NCBI RefSeq assembly: GCF_000372645.1
Contig: NZ_APMP01000013.1
Location: forward strand, 1 to 64,000
Reading direction: 5' to 3'
Source of the DNA: Caulobacter vibrioides OR37
GTDB lineage: Bacteria > Pseudomonadota > Alphaproteobacteria > Caulobacterales > Caulobacteraceae
Length of the DNA: 64,000 nucleotides
Shown: positions 32,357 through 41,097 of the stretch, piece by piece
Layout of the letters: each line of letters begins with the position of its first letter
How positions within the stretch are numbered: position 1 is the stretch's first letter
Notes under the pieces: model-generated
Told to the model about the DNA's origin: nothing
Databases searched by the model: none
What the model saw: only the letters and a program-made list of their open reading frames with translations
Position numbers and translations under genes: made by a program

Positions 32357-34765
32357 ATGCCCCTGAACGGCGAGCGCTCGAATGGTGTGGCTTCGTGGCC
32401 GCCGCGTCTTCTGGGCGCGGCGTTTTTGCTGATCGGCCTGGTTCTGGCGGTCGGCGGGGCCTGGCTGGCCGTGCTTCATGGATCGCCCTACTACGGTCTC
32501 GCGGGCCTGGGGCTGATCGTCTCGGGCGTGCTGCTGATCACGCGGCGGATCACCGGCGTGTGGCTGTACGCGGCGGTGTTCGCCGCCACCTTGGTCTGGG
32601 CGCTCTGGGAGGTCGGCTTGAACGGCTGGGCGCTGGTCCCGAGGCTCGTCGGGCCGCTGGTCCTGCTGTGGCTGGCCCTGGCCTGCGCGCCGTTGCTGAC
32701 CGTCGACCGTCGGGCGCGGAAACTGGCCGGCGGGCTCTTCGCCGGCTCCCTGATCCTGACCATGGTCGGCGTCGCCGCCGTCGCCATCGCCGCCGCCCCG
32801 GGCAAGCCGGGCGAGCCCTCCTCGGCAAGCGGTCTCCTGGCGATGGACGGGACGATGGCGGCCGGGGCCGACTGGACGGCCTATGGCGGAACCTACGGCG
32901 CGCAGCGCTACTCGACCCTGGCCCAGATCACGCCGGAGAACGCCGGCCAGCTGCGGCGCGCCTGGCTGTTCCACACCGGCGACATGCCCGACACGCCCGA
33001 GGCCAAGAAGCAGTACGGCGCCGAGACCACGCCGCTGAAGGTCGGGGACGCGCTGTATCTGTGCACGCCCAAGAACGTGATGATCGCGCTCGACGCCGCT
33101 ACCGGCAAGGAACGCTGGCGGTTCGATCCGAAGGTCGCGGACATCCACATCCCCTATACGGCCGCCTGCCGCGGCGTCGCCTATTACGCCGCGCCCAACG
33201 CCTCGGGACCGTGCGCCCGGCGGATCATCGAGGGCACGTTGGACGCGCGGCTGATCGCGGTGGACGCCGGCACGGGCCAGCCCTGCGCGGGCTTCGGCTT
33301 CGGCGGCCAGGTCGACACCAATCAGGGCGTCGGCAAGGCGGCGGCCGGGATGTTCTCGATCACCTCGGCCCCGACCATCGTCCGGGGCGTGGTCGTCACG
33401 GGCCACCAGGTTCTGGACGGCCAGCGGCGCGACGCGCCCTCGGGCGTGATCCAGGGCTATGACGCCGTCACCGGACAGCTGCGCTGGGCCTGGGACATGA
33501 CGCGCCCGGACCTGACCGGCGCGCCGCCGCCCGGCCAGACCTATACGCGGGGCACGCCCAACATGTGGACGACCGCCAGCGGCGACGAGGCCCTGGGCCT
33601 TGTGTATCTGCCGCTGGGCAACAGCGCCGTCGACTATTGGAGCTCGACCCGCTCGCCGCTGGAGAAGGCCCATTCCAGCTCGCTGGTCGCCCTGGACGTG
33701 ACCACCGGCAAGAAGGTCTGGTCGTTCCAGGCGGTGCACAACGACGTCTGGGACTACGACCTCGGCTCGCAGGCCACGCTGGTCAACTTCCCGACCGGCG
33801 CGGGGACGGTCCCCGCCCTGGTGCTGCCGGGCAAGCAGGGCGACCTCTATGTTCTGGATCGCCGCACCGGCGCGCCGCTGACCGGCGTGGTCGAAAAGCC
33901 CGTTCCGCAGGGCGGCGTCGAACCCCAGCAGCGCGCGCCGACCCAGCCGTTCTCGCTGTTCCACACCCTGCGCAAGGCCGACCTCACCGAAAAGCGGATG
34001 TGGGGCATGTCGCCGATCGATCAGATGATCTGCCGGATCCAGTTCCGCCGCGCGACCTACAAGGGCTTCTACACCCCGCCCGAGACCAAGGGTCATTACG
34101 TCGAATATCCCGGCTATAACGGCGGCTCGGATTGGGGCGGCATCGCCGTCGACCCGGCGCGCGGGGTCATCGTCGCCAACTACAACGACATGCCGAACTA
34201 CAACCGCCTGGTGCCTCGCGCCGAGGCCGACAAGAAGGGCTGGGCGCCGCGCGGCGAGGAACGCGGCGGTTCGATGAAGAAGGGCGCGGAAGGCGCGGGC
34301 GACCCGCAGTGGGGCTCGCCCTACGCGATCGACGTCAACGCCGGCTGGCGCCTGCCCCTGACCGGCCTGCTCTGCAAGGAGCCGCCCTATGGCGGGCTGA
34401 CCGCCATCGACCTTCGGACCGGCCGGACCCTGTGGGACCGTCCGTTCGGATCGGCGCGCAACAACGGTCCGTTCGGCATTCCCTCGCGCTTGCCCATCGA
34501 GATCGGCACGCCCAACAACGGCGGGGCGGTGGTCACGGCGGGCGGGGTGATCTTCATCGCCGCGGCCACCGACGACCTGATCCGGGCCGTCGACCTGAAG
34601 ACCGGCAAGACGCTGTGGACCGACCACCTGCCCGGCGGCGGGCAGGCCACGCCGATGACCTACGAGATCGGCGGCAAGCAGTATCTGGTCATCATGGCCG
34701 GCGGGCATCACTTCATGGAGACCAAGATCAGCGACGCGCTCGTGGCCTACGCGCTGCCGAGCTAG
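32357..34765 (+). CDS. gcd: Membrane-bound PQQ glucose dehydrogenase
   Basis: Quinoprotein glucose dehydrogenase, 802 residues, normal for Gcd. About five membrane segments in residues 15-150 anchor the protein. The periplasmic PQQ beta-propeller follows, starting DWTAYGGTYGAQRYSTLAQI, with GRTLWDRPFG and a C-terminal YLVIMAGGHH. It oxidises glucose to gluconolactone and passes electrons to ubiquinone. GGAGGA lies six bases before the ATG. It follows fructokinase by 129 bp in the same direction, so it may use the glucose set free from sucrose, provided cleavage or glucose efflux reaches the periplasm. Its TAG stop abuts a 42-bp palindrome. Confidence 0.92.
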   Translation: MPLNGERSNGVASWPPRLLGAAFLLIGLVLAVGGAWLAVLHGSPYYGLAGLGLIVSGVLLITRRITGVWLYAAVFAATLVWALWEVGLNGWALVPRLVGPLVLLWLALACAPLLTVDRRARKLAGGLFAGSLILTMVGVAAVAIAAAPGKPGEPSSASGLLAMDGTMAAGADWTAYGGTYGAQRYSTLAQITPENAGQLRRAWLFHTGDMPDTPEAKKQYGAETTPLKVGDALYLCTPKNVMIALDAATGKERWRFDPKVADIHIPYTAACRGVAYYAAPNASGPCARRIIEGTLDARLIAVDAGTGQPCAGFGFGGQVDTNQGVGKAAAGMFSITSAPTIVRGVVVTGHQVLDGQRRDAPSGVIQGYDAVTGQLRWAWDMTRPDLTGAPPPGQTYTRGTPNMWTTASGDEALGLVYLPLGNSAVDYWSSTRSPLEKAHSSSLVALDVTTGKKVWSFQAVHNDVWDYDLGSQATLVNFPTGAGTVPALVLPGKQGDLYVLDRRTGAPLTGVVEKPVPQGGVEPQQRAPTQPFSLFHTLRKADLTEKRMWGMSPIDQMICRIQFRRATYKGFYTPPETKGHYVEYPGYNGGSDWGGIAVDPARGVIVANYNDMPNYNRLVPRAEADKKGWAPRGEERGGSMKKGAEGAGDPQWGSPYAIDVNAGWRLPLTGLLCKEPPYGGLTAIDLRTGRTLWDRPFGSARNNGPFGIPSRLPIEIGTPNNGGAVVTAGGVIFIAAATDDLIRAVDLKTGKTLWTDHLPGGGQATPMTYEIGGKQYLVIMAGGHHFMETKISDALVAYALPS

Positions 34766-34807
34766 AGCCTGTCTGGTTTGGAGGGATCCCTCCAAACCAG
34801 ACAGGCT
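34766..34807. terminator. 42-bp perfect palindrome after gcd
   Basis: Perfect 42-bp inverted repeat with no unpaired loop in the DNA (arms begin AGCCTGTCTGG and meet at GGGATCCC). It starts one base after the gcd stop TAG. On RNA it would form a ~19-bp hairpin with a GATC loop; no U-tract follows. Confidence 0.7.
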
Positions 34808-34883
34808 GGATCTTCGAGGGCGCTGGTCGGCCGTGATTATGTAACACATTCTCAGCTGGCGGCTTCCCGGCTATAGCCAGCCC

Positions 34884-35267
34884 ATGGCTTCGACGCGGAA
34901 CTGGCTGAAGACGGTGTCGGGAGCGCTGTGCGCGCTCCTGCTGCTGGTCTTTACCGTCACGCCGGCGGTCGACGCCCTGATCTGCGGCGCCGAGGACGCG
35001 CCCGGCGCCAGCGCTCAAGTCGGCGCCGACGAGGCGGTCGCGAGTCCGGACCACGCCGACAATGCCCATCCCGGCAAGGCCCATCCCGGCAAGGCGGGCG
35101 CCGAAGCCTGCGCGCACGGCCACTGTCACCACGCCGCGCCCGTCGCGCCGGCGGTCGGCGCGGCCTTCGCGTTCAAGACCATCCTCCCGCCGACCCTGAA
35201 GCCGGAAGCCGGCGGGGTTCCGCCGTCCAACACGCCCGACGCGCCCAACGAACCGCCCAGAGCCTGA
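34884..35267 (+). CDS. Small His-rich exported protein before czcC
   Basis: 127-residue protein with an N-terminal hydrophobic signal or anchor (residues ~12-30) and a periplasmic region with His/Asp-rich stretches, including two AHPGK repeats and CAHGHCHH. This composition suggests binding of divalent metals. It lies 57 bp before czcC in the same direction. Comparable small proteins (CzcI-like) accompany metal-efflux operons and may act in sensing or metal buffering. No catalytic domain is visible. Confidence 0.7.
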   Translation: MASTRNWLKTVSGALCALLLLVFTVTPAVDALICGAEDAPGASAQVGADEAVASPDHADNAHPGKAHPGKAGAEACAHGHCHHAAPVAPAVGAAFAFKTILPPTLKPEAGGVPPSNTPDAPNEPPRA

Positions 35268-35324
35268 CGACGCCGCGCCATCGCGCGCGATCCCCCTCGT
35301 CAGCAACCTCATCTGGGACTTTCC

Positions 35325-36554
35325 ATGTTCTCCCGACATGTCCGCCCCGCCGTGCTTTGCGCGGCCGTGGCGATGGCCGGTCTTGGCGCGCCCGCGCGCG
35401 CTCCGGCCGAGCCGCTTACCCTGGCCGACGCCCTGGCGCGCGCCCAGGTGCGATCCCCGCTCCTGACGGCGGCCCAGGCCGCCGTGGCCGCCGCCGAAGG
35501 CCGCGCCCGCCAGGCCGGCCTGCCCCCCAATCCCGAAGCCGGCCTGCAGTCCGAGAACCTCGCGGGGGCGGGTCAATACCGCGACTTCAAGTCGGCCGAG
35601 ACCACGCTGTCGGTCAGCCAGCGCCTCGAACTGGGCGGCAAGCGGCGCGCGCGCCAGGCCGCCGCCGTCGCCGAGGTCGAGGCCGCCCGACTGAGCGCCG
35701 CCATCGCCAAGGCCGATCTCGATCAGGAAGTCGCCGCGCGCTACGCCGAGGCGCTGGCCGCGCGGGACCGTCTGTCGCTGGCCCGCGAGACCGCCGAGCG
35801 CGCCGAAAGCCTGGCCAAGGCGGCGGCCGTCCTGGTCGAGGCCGGGCGGGAGCCGCCGCTGCGCGCCCTGCGGGCCGAGGCCGCCAGCCGGGAAGCCGCC
35901 GCCGCGGTGGTCGCCGCCGAGGCCGAAGCCGAGGCCGCGCGGCGGGCCTTGGCGACGCTGTGGGGCGAGGCGGCCGACGCGGTCGATCTCGTCGACACGC
36001 CCGCGCCGGAGGCCGTCGGGGCGCGGGGCGTCGATCCGGCCGAGACTCTGGACGCGCGGCTCGCCCGGGCCGAACGGCGGACCGCCGAGGCGGTGATCGA
36101 CCGCGAACGGGCCGCGGCTCGCCCCGATCTCACCGTTCAGGCCGGCGTGCGGCGGTTCCAGCAGAACGGCGACGCCGCCCTCGTCGTCGGCGTCTCCGCG
36201 CCGATTCCGGTCTTCAACCGCAACCAAGGCGCGGTCGCGGCGGCGCGGGCCGACGCTGCGGCGGCCGAGGCCCGGGAGCGACTGGCCCTGGCCCGGTCGA
36301 TCCGGACGCTGCGCGACGCCCAGGCCTCGCTGGTCGCGGCCAACGCCCGGGTGGAGGCGCTGCGGGGGCGGATCCTGCCGGGGGCGGAGACCGCCGTGGA
36401 CCTGGCCCGCCGGGGATTCGAGGCGGGCAAGTTCTCGCTGCTCGACGTGCTCGACGCCCAGACGGCCCTGACGACCGCCCGAACCGATCTCATCGCCGCG
36501 CGCCTAGAGCGCGCCAAGGCGCTGGCCGCGCTCGAACGCGCCGCCGCCCAATAA
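35325..36554 (+). CDS. czcC: CzcC-type outer-membrane efflux protein
   Basis: TolC-like outer-membrane channel of a heavy-metal RND pump, 409 residues. The signal peptide is followed by LTLADALARAQVRSPLL and two repeated Ala-rich helical hairpins, including LPPNPEAGLQSENLAG and FSLLDVLDAQTAL, typical of CzcC. It is the first structural gene of czcCBA and is followed 12 bp later by czcB. It is probably the exit duct for cobalt, zinc, cadmium or nickel. Confidence 0.88.
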   Translation: MFSRHVRPAVLCAAVAMAGLGAPARAPAEPLTLADALARAQVRSPLLTAAQAAVAAAEGRARQAGLPPNPEAGLQSENLAGAGQYRDFKSAETTLSVSQRLELGGKRRARQAAAVAEVEAARLSAAIAKADLDQEVAARYAEALAARDRLSLARETAERAESLAKAAAVLVEAGREPPLRALRAEAASREAAAAVVAAEAEAEAARRALATLWGEAADAVDLVDTPAPEAVGARGVDPAETLDARLARAERRTAEAVIDRERAAARPDLTVQAGVRRFQQNGDAALVVGVSAPIPVFNRNQGAVAAARADAAAAEARERLALARSIRTLRDAQASLVAANARVEALRGRILPGAETAVDLARRGFEAGKFSLLDVLDAQTALTTARTDLIAARLERAKALAALERAAAQ

Positions 36555-36566
36555 GGAAAGCTGATC

Positions 36567-37745
36567 ATGATATCCATGGACGGAAAGACCCTGCTGACGG
36601 CCGTGGCGGCCAGCAGCCTCCTGGCGGCCGGGGGCGGCGCCCTCGTCGGCAAGGCGCTGTTCGCCGGGCCCGCCCGGCAAGCGAGCGCCGCCAAGCCCGA
36701 GGACGATCACGCCGACGAGAAGCCTCGGGTGGACATGCCCCCCGAGCGGATCGCCGCCGACGGCGTCCAGGTGCTGGTCCTGGCCGACGGCGGTCTCGAC
36801 GCCGCCGTTCCGGCCCAGGCCACGGTGGTGGCCATGCCCCACGGCGCGGCGATCCTGGCCGCCCGCGCGGACGGCGCGATCACGCGGATCAACAAGCGCT
36901 TGGGCGACCCGGTCGCGGCCGGCGAGGCGGTCGCCATGATCGAGAGCCGGGACGCGTCCGCCATCAGCGCCGAGCGCGCCGCCGCCGCCGCCAAGGCCCT
37001 GGCGGCCCGCCAAGCCCTGGCCCGCGAGCGCACGCTGTTCGAGGCGCGCATCACCGCGCGTCAGGATCTCGAGGCCGCGCGGGCCGAGGCCGCCATCGCC
37101 GAGGCGGAGCTGCGCCGCGCCAACAGCGCGGTCGCGGCGGCCGGGGTCGGCGGCGACGGCCGGGGCCTCCTCGTCACCAGCCCGATCTCGGGCCGGATCA
37201 CGGCCGCCAGCGCGACGCTCGGCGCCTATGTGACGGCGGGCTCGGAGCTCTTCCGGGTGGCCGATCCGGGCCGGGTCGAGATCCAGGCGGCCTTGCCCGC
37301 CGCCGACGCCCGACGCGTCAGGCCGGGCGACCCGGCGGTGGTCGAGACCGCCGACGGACCGGTGACGGCCTCGGTGCGCGGCGTGACCCCGGGCCTGGAC
37401 GCCGAGAGCCGGTCCGCCACGGCGGTCCTCGTCCTGAACGGCCCGGCGCCGGCCCTCGCGCCCGGTCAGGCCTTGCGCGCGCGCATCACGCCGCGGGACG
37501 GCGCGGTCGCGGTGAGAGGCCGCTTCGTCGCGCCCGAGGAGGCCGTGCAGTCGATCAACGGCGCGGATGTCGTGTTCGTCCGTACTCGGAATGGCTTCGA
37601 GACGCGCCCGGTGCGGGTCGGCCGTCGCGGCGCCGGCCAGGTGGAGATCGTCTCGGGTGTGCGGGCCGGCGAACGGATCGCCGGCAAGGGCGCCTTTCTG
37701 CTGAAGGCCGAACTCGGCAAGGGGGAGGCCCGTCATGAGGACTAA
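36567..37745 (+). CDS. czcB: CzcB-type periplasmic adaptor
   Basis: Membrane-fusion protein of the RND pump, 392 residues. An N-terminal membrane anchor (residues ~8-30) leads to lipoyl/barrel-sandwich halves (DGAITRINKRLGDPVAAGEAV and TSPISGRITAASATLGAYV) around an Ala-rich helical hairpin, then beta-barrel domains. A His/Asp segment EDDHADEK after the anchor may bind metal. A second in-frame ATG lies three codons in. czcA follows after 33 bp. Confidence 0.88.
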   Translation: MISMDGKTLLTAVAASSLLAAGGGALVGKALFAGPARQASAAKPEDDHADEKPRVDMPPERIAADGVQVLVLADGGLDAAVPAQATVVAMPHGAAILAARADGAITRINKRLGDPVAAGEAVAMIESRDASAISAERAAAAAKALAARQALARERTLFEARITARQDLEAARAEAAIAEAELRRANSAVAAAGVGGDGRGLLVTSPISGRITAASATLGAYVTAGSELFRVADPGRVEIQAALPAADARRVRPGDPAVVETADGPVTASVRGVTPGLDAESRSATAVLVLNGPAPALAPGQALRARITPRDGAVAVRGRFVAPEEAVQSINGADVVFVRTRNGFETRPVRVGRRGAGQVEIVSGVRAGERIAGKGAFLLKAELGKGEARHED

Positions 37746-37778
37746 CGCGCGCGGGACCCCAGGCGGGGAGGGCGTCCG

Positions 37779-40700
37779 ATGATCGGCCGCGTCCTCGACC
37801 TTTCGGTCCGCTTCCGCTGGGCCGTCATCGCCCTGGTCGCGCTGGTCGCCGCCCTGGGCGTCCACAACCTCGCGAGCCTGCCGATCGACGCGGTTCCCGA
37901 CATCACCAACAAGCAGGTGCAGATCAACACCGTCGCCGGGACCCTGGCGCCCGCCGAGGTGGAGAAGCTCGTCACCTTTCCGGTGGAGACGGCGATGGCC
38001 GGCGTCCCGGGCCTAGAGTCGACGCGCTCGATCTCGCGCAACGGCTTCTCGCAGGTCACCGTCGTCTTCAAGGAAAAGACCGACATCTATTTCGCGCGCC
38101 AGCAGGTGGCCGAGCGTCTGACCCAGGTGCGCCAAAGCCTGCCGGCCGGCGTCGAGCCCGCCATGGGGCCGATCTCGTCCGGACTGGGCGAGGTGCTGAT
38201 GTGGACGGTGGCCTTCGAGCATCCGGGCGGCAAGGGCGCCAAGCGCCAGGACGGCGCGCCGGGCTGGCAAACCGACGGCGCCTACCTGACGACGACCGGC
38301 GAGCGACTGGCCGACCCCACCGCCCAGGCGGCCTATCTGCGCGAGGTGCAGGATTGGATCGTGCGGCCGGGGATGCGCGCGGTTCCGGGCGTGGCCGGGG
38401 TCGACTCCATCGGCGGCTTCGACAAGCAGTTCGTGGTCCAGCCGGATCCGATCCGGATGGCGTCCCTGGGCGTGTCGTTCGGCGATCTGGCCAAGGGGCT
38501 CGAGGCGGCCAATCTGGCGGTCGGCGCCGGCTTCGTCGAACGGGGCGGGGAGGCGTTCCTGGTCCGGGCCGACGCCCGCGTGCGAACGGTCGACGAGATC
38601 GCCAACGCCATCGTCGCCGCGCGCGAGGGCGTGTCGGTCCGCGTGCGCGACGTGGCCGTGGTCAAGGTCGGCGGCGGCCTGCGCGGCGGGGCGGCGTCCG
38701 AGAACGGCGAGGAGGTGGTGGTCGGCACGGCGCTGATGCGGACCGGCGAGAACAGCCGCGCCGTCGCCGTCGCCTCGGCGGAGCAGCTGACGCGGATCGC
38801 CGAGCGCTTGCCGCCAGGGATCAAGCTCCAGATCACCTACGATCGTTCGAAGCTGGTCGGCGCGACCATCAGGACCGTCGAGAAGAACCTGACCGAGGGC
38901 GCGCTGCTGGTGGTCGTGGTGCTGTTCCTGCTGCTCGGGAACTTCCGCGCCGCCTTGATCACCGCGCTGGTCATCCCGCTCTCCATGCTGATGACGGCCA
39001 TCGGCATGAACAGGCTGGGCGTCTCGGGCAATCTGATGAGCCTGGGGGCCCTGGACTTCGGCCTGATCGTCGACGGCGCGGTGATCATCGTCGAGAACGC
39101 CCTGCGTCGCCTGGCCGAGCGCCAGGGCCACGAAGGCCGCCTTCTGACCCTGCCCGAGCGGCTTTCGGAAACCCGGGAGGCGGCCCGCGAGATGATCGCG
39201 CCGACCGTCTATGGCCAGGCGATCATCCTCTTAGTGTACGCGCCGCTGCTGACCTTCACCGGCGTCGAGGGCAAGACCTTCTCGCCGATGGCGATCACGG
39301 TGATGCTGGCCCTGGCCAGCGCCTTCGCGCTGTCGCTGACCTTCATTCCCGCCATGATCGCGCTGCTGATCCGGGGGCGGGTCGCCGAGAAGGAGGTCGC
39401 GCCGGTCCGCTGGGCCAAGGCCCGCTACGAGCCCCTGTTGCGCAAGGTCGTGGCCCGTCCGCTGCCGGTGATCCTGGGCTCGGTGGGGGTCTTCGTCGCC
39501 GCCGTGGCGACCTTCGCCCTGCTGGGTCGGGAATTCACGCCGCAACTCGACGAGAAGGACCTGGCCATCCAGGCCCTGCGCATTCCGTCGACCTCGCTGG
39601 AGCAGTCGCTGCGGATGCAGCGGCGCATCGAGCGGGTGATCGCGGGCTTTCCGGAGGTGGCCTTCGTCTATTCCAAGACCGGCGCTTCCGAGGTGGCCAG
39701 CGATCCGATGCCGCCCAACGCCTCGGACGCCTTCGTCATCCTCAAGCCTCGGAAGGACTGGCCCGACAAGCTCGAGACCAAGGCCCAACTGATCGGCCGC
39801 ATCGAGGCCAAGCTGGAAGGTCTTACCGGCAACGCCTACGAGTTCAGCCAGCCGATCCAGATGCGCTTCAACGAGCTGATCGCCGGCGTCCGGGGCGATG
39901 TCGCCGTCAAGGTCCATGGCGACGACCTGGACGCCATGGCCAAGTCCGCCGAGGAGATCGCCGCGGTGCTGCGCGGGGTCAAGGGGGCGGCGGACGTCAA
40001 GGTCGAGCAGACCTCGGGCTTCCCGACCCTGGACGTCCAGCTGGATCGCGAGGCGATCGGCCGCCACGGCCTGACGGTCGAGGCGGTCGCCGACACCCTG
40101 GCCGTGGCCATGGGCGGTCGCCAGGCCGGGCTCGTCTTCCAGGGCGACCGCCGGTTCGACATCGTGGTGCGCCTGCCGGACGCCAGCCGAAACGATCTCG
40201 ACGCGGTCGGCGCCCTGCCGGTCATCCCGCCCGGCGGGGGCGGAACGCGCGCCGCGATCCCGCTGCGCGACCTGGCCAAGTTCTCGTATTCGGAGGGCCT
40301 CAATCAGGTCGGCCGCGAGAACGGCAAGCGACGCGTGGTCGTGCAGGCCAACGTCCGGGGCGCCGATCTGGGCGGCTTTGTCGACGAGGCCCGGCGCGAG
40401 GTCGAGGCGCGGGTCAAGCTGCCGCCCGGCTCCTGGCTGGTCTGGGGCGGGCAGTTCGAGAACCTGAAGGCCGCCCAGGCGCGCCTGGCGCTCGTCGCGC
40501 CGCTCTGTTTCCTGCTGATCTTCGGGCTGTTGTTCATGGCCCTGGGCGGCGCCGCGCCGGCCGCGGCGGTGTTCTCGGCGATCCCGCTGGCCCTGGCCGG
40601 CGGCGTGTTCGGCCTGGCCCTGAGAGGCCTTCCGTTCTCGGTGTCGGCCGCCGTCGGCTTCATCGCGCTGTCGGGCGTGGCGGTGCTGAACGGCCTGGTC

Positions 40701-40976
40701 ATGATGACCGCCATCCGGCGGCGACTGTCGGCCGGCATGACGCTGGAGACGGCGATCATCGAGGGGGCCGTGGAGCGTCTGCGGCCCGTGATGATGACCG
40801 GCCTGGTCGCCTCTCTCGGCTTCGCGCCCATGGCCCTGGCCACCGGCGCCGGGGCGGAGGTCCAGCGTCCGCTGGCCACGGTCGTCATCGGCGGACTGAT
40901 CACCGCCACGGCCCTGACCCTGTTCGTCCTGCCGGCCATCTGCCGCTTCCTGCCGCGCGGGAAGACGCCGGCCTGA
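37779..40976 (+). CDS. czcA: CzcA-type heavy-metal RND pump
   Basis: Inner-membrane proton-driven metal exporter, 1065 residues, with 12 membrane segments and two large periplasmic loops. The proton-relay/metal motif in TM4 reads DFGLIVDGAVIIVEN (D426, D432, E439), the pattern of zinc/cobalt/cadmium/nickel pumps rather than copper or silver pumps. The early sequence LPIDAVPDITNKQVQINT is typical of CzcA. Caulobacter has related czr and ncz pumps; sequence alone does not settle the metal. It is last gene of the operon and convergent with the receptor at 41098. Confidence 0.92.
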   Translation: MIGRVLDLSVRFRWAVIALVALVAALGVHNLASLPIDAVPDITNKQVQINTVAGTLAPAEVEKLVTFPVETAMAGVPGLESTRSISRNGFSQVTVVFKEKTDIYFARQQVAERLTQVRQSLPAGVEPAMGPISSGLGEVLMWTVAFEHPGGKGAKRQDGAPGWQTDGAYLTTTGERLADPTAQAAYLREVQDWIVRPGMRAVPGVAGVDSIGGFDKQFVVQPDPIRMASLGVSFGDLAKGLEAANLAVGAGFVERGGEAFLVRADARVRTVDEIANAIVAAREGVSVRVRDVAVVKVGGGLRGGAASENGEEVVVGTALMRTGENSRAVAVASAEQLTRIAERLPPGIKLQITYDRSKLVGATIRTVEKNLTEGALLVVVVLFLLLGNFRAALITALVIPLSMLMTAIGMNRLGVSGNLMSLGALDFGLIVDGAVIIVENALRRLAERQGHEGRLLTLPERLSETREAAREMIAPTVYGQAIILLVYAPLLTFTGVEGKTFSPMAITVMLALASAFALSLTFIPAMIALLIRGRVAEKEVAPVRWAKARYEPLLRKVVARPLPVILGSVGVFVAAVATFALLGREFTPQLDEKDLAIQALRIPSTSLEQSLRMQRRIERVIAGFPEVAFVYSKTGASEVASDPMPPNASDAFVILKPRKDWPDKLETKAQLIGRIEAKLEGLTGNAYEFSQPIQMRFNELIAGVRGDVAVKVHGDDLDAMAKSAEEIAAVLRGVKGAADVKVEQTSGFPTLDVQLDREAIGRHGLTVEAVADTLAVAMGGRQAGLVFQGDRRFDIVVRLPDASRNDLDAVGALPVIPPGGGGTRAAIPLRDLAKFSYSEGLNQVGRENGKRRVVVQANVRGADLGGFVDEARREVEARVKLPPGSWLVWGGQFENLKAAQARLALVAPLCFLLIFGLLFMALGGAAPAAAVFSAIPLALAGGVFGLALRGLPFSVSAAVGFIALSGVAVLNGLVMMTAIRRRLSAGMTLETAIIEGAVERLRPVMMTGLVASLGFAPMALATGAGAEVQRPLATVVIGGLITATALTLFVLPAICRFLPRGKTPA

Positions 40977-40999
40977 GCGAAGGCTCGGCTCAAAGAAAA

Positions 41000-41025
41000 G
41001 CCCTTCCGGCGCGGGCCGGAAGGGC
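41000..41025 (-). terminator. Rho-independent terminator of the receptor gene
   Basis: Perfect 11-bp stem GCCCTTCCGGC/GCCGGAAGGGC with a 4-base loop, followed on the minus strand by TTTTCTTT. It terminates the minus-strand receptor gene and could also stop czcA transcripts. Confidence 0.75.
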
Positions 41026-41097
41026 GAGTTGAGGGGAAGCTCCGGGGCGTGTTCGGGCGGAAGTCGCCGCCCGAACGCGGTCCACGTCAGGTCGAAG

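Noticed and set aside
34928-37738. 936-codon plus-strand frame across czcC and czcB
   Set aside because: Composed almost wholly of Arg, Gly, Ala and Pro. It overlaps three convincing genes in another frame.
38201-41032. 943-codon plus-strand frame inside czcA
   Set aside because: Arg/Gly-rich shadow of czcA, which has full RND motifs in its own frame.
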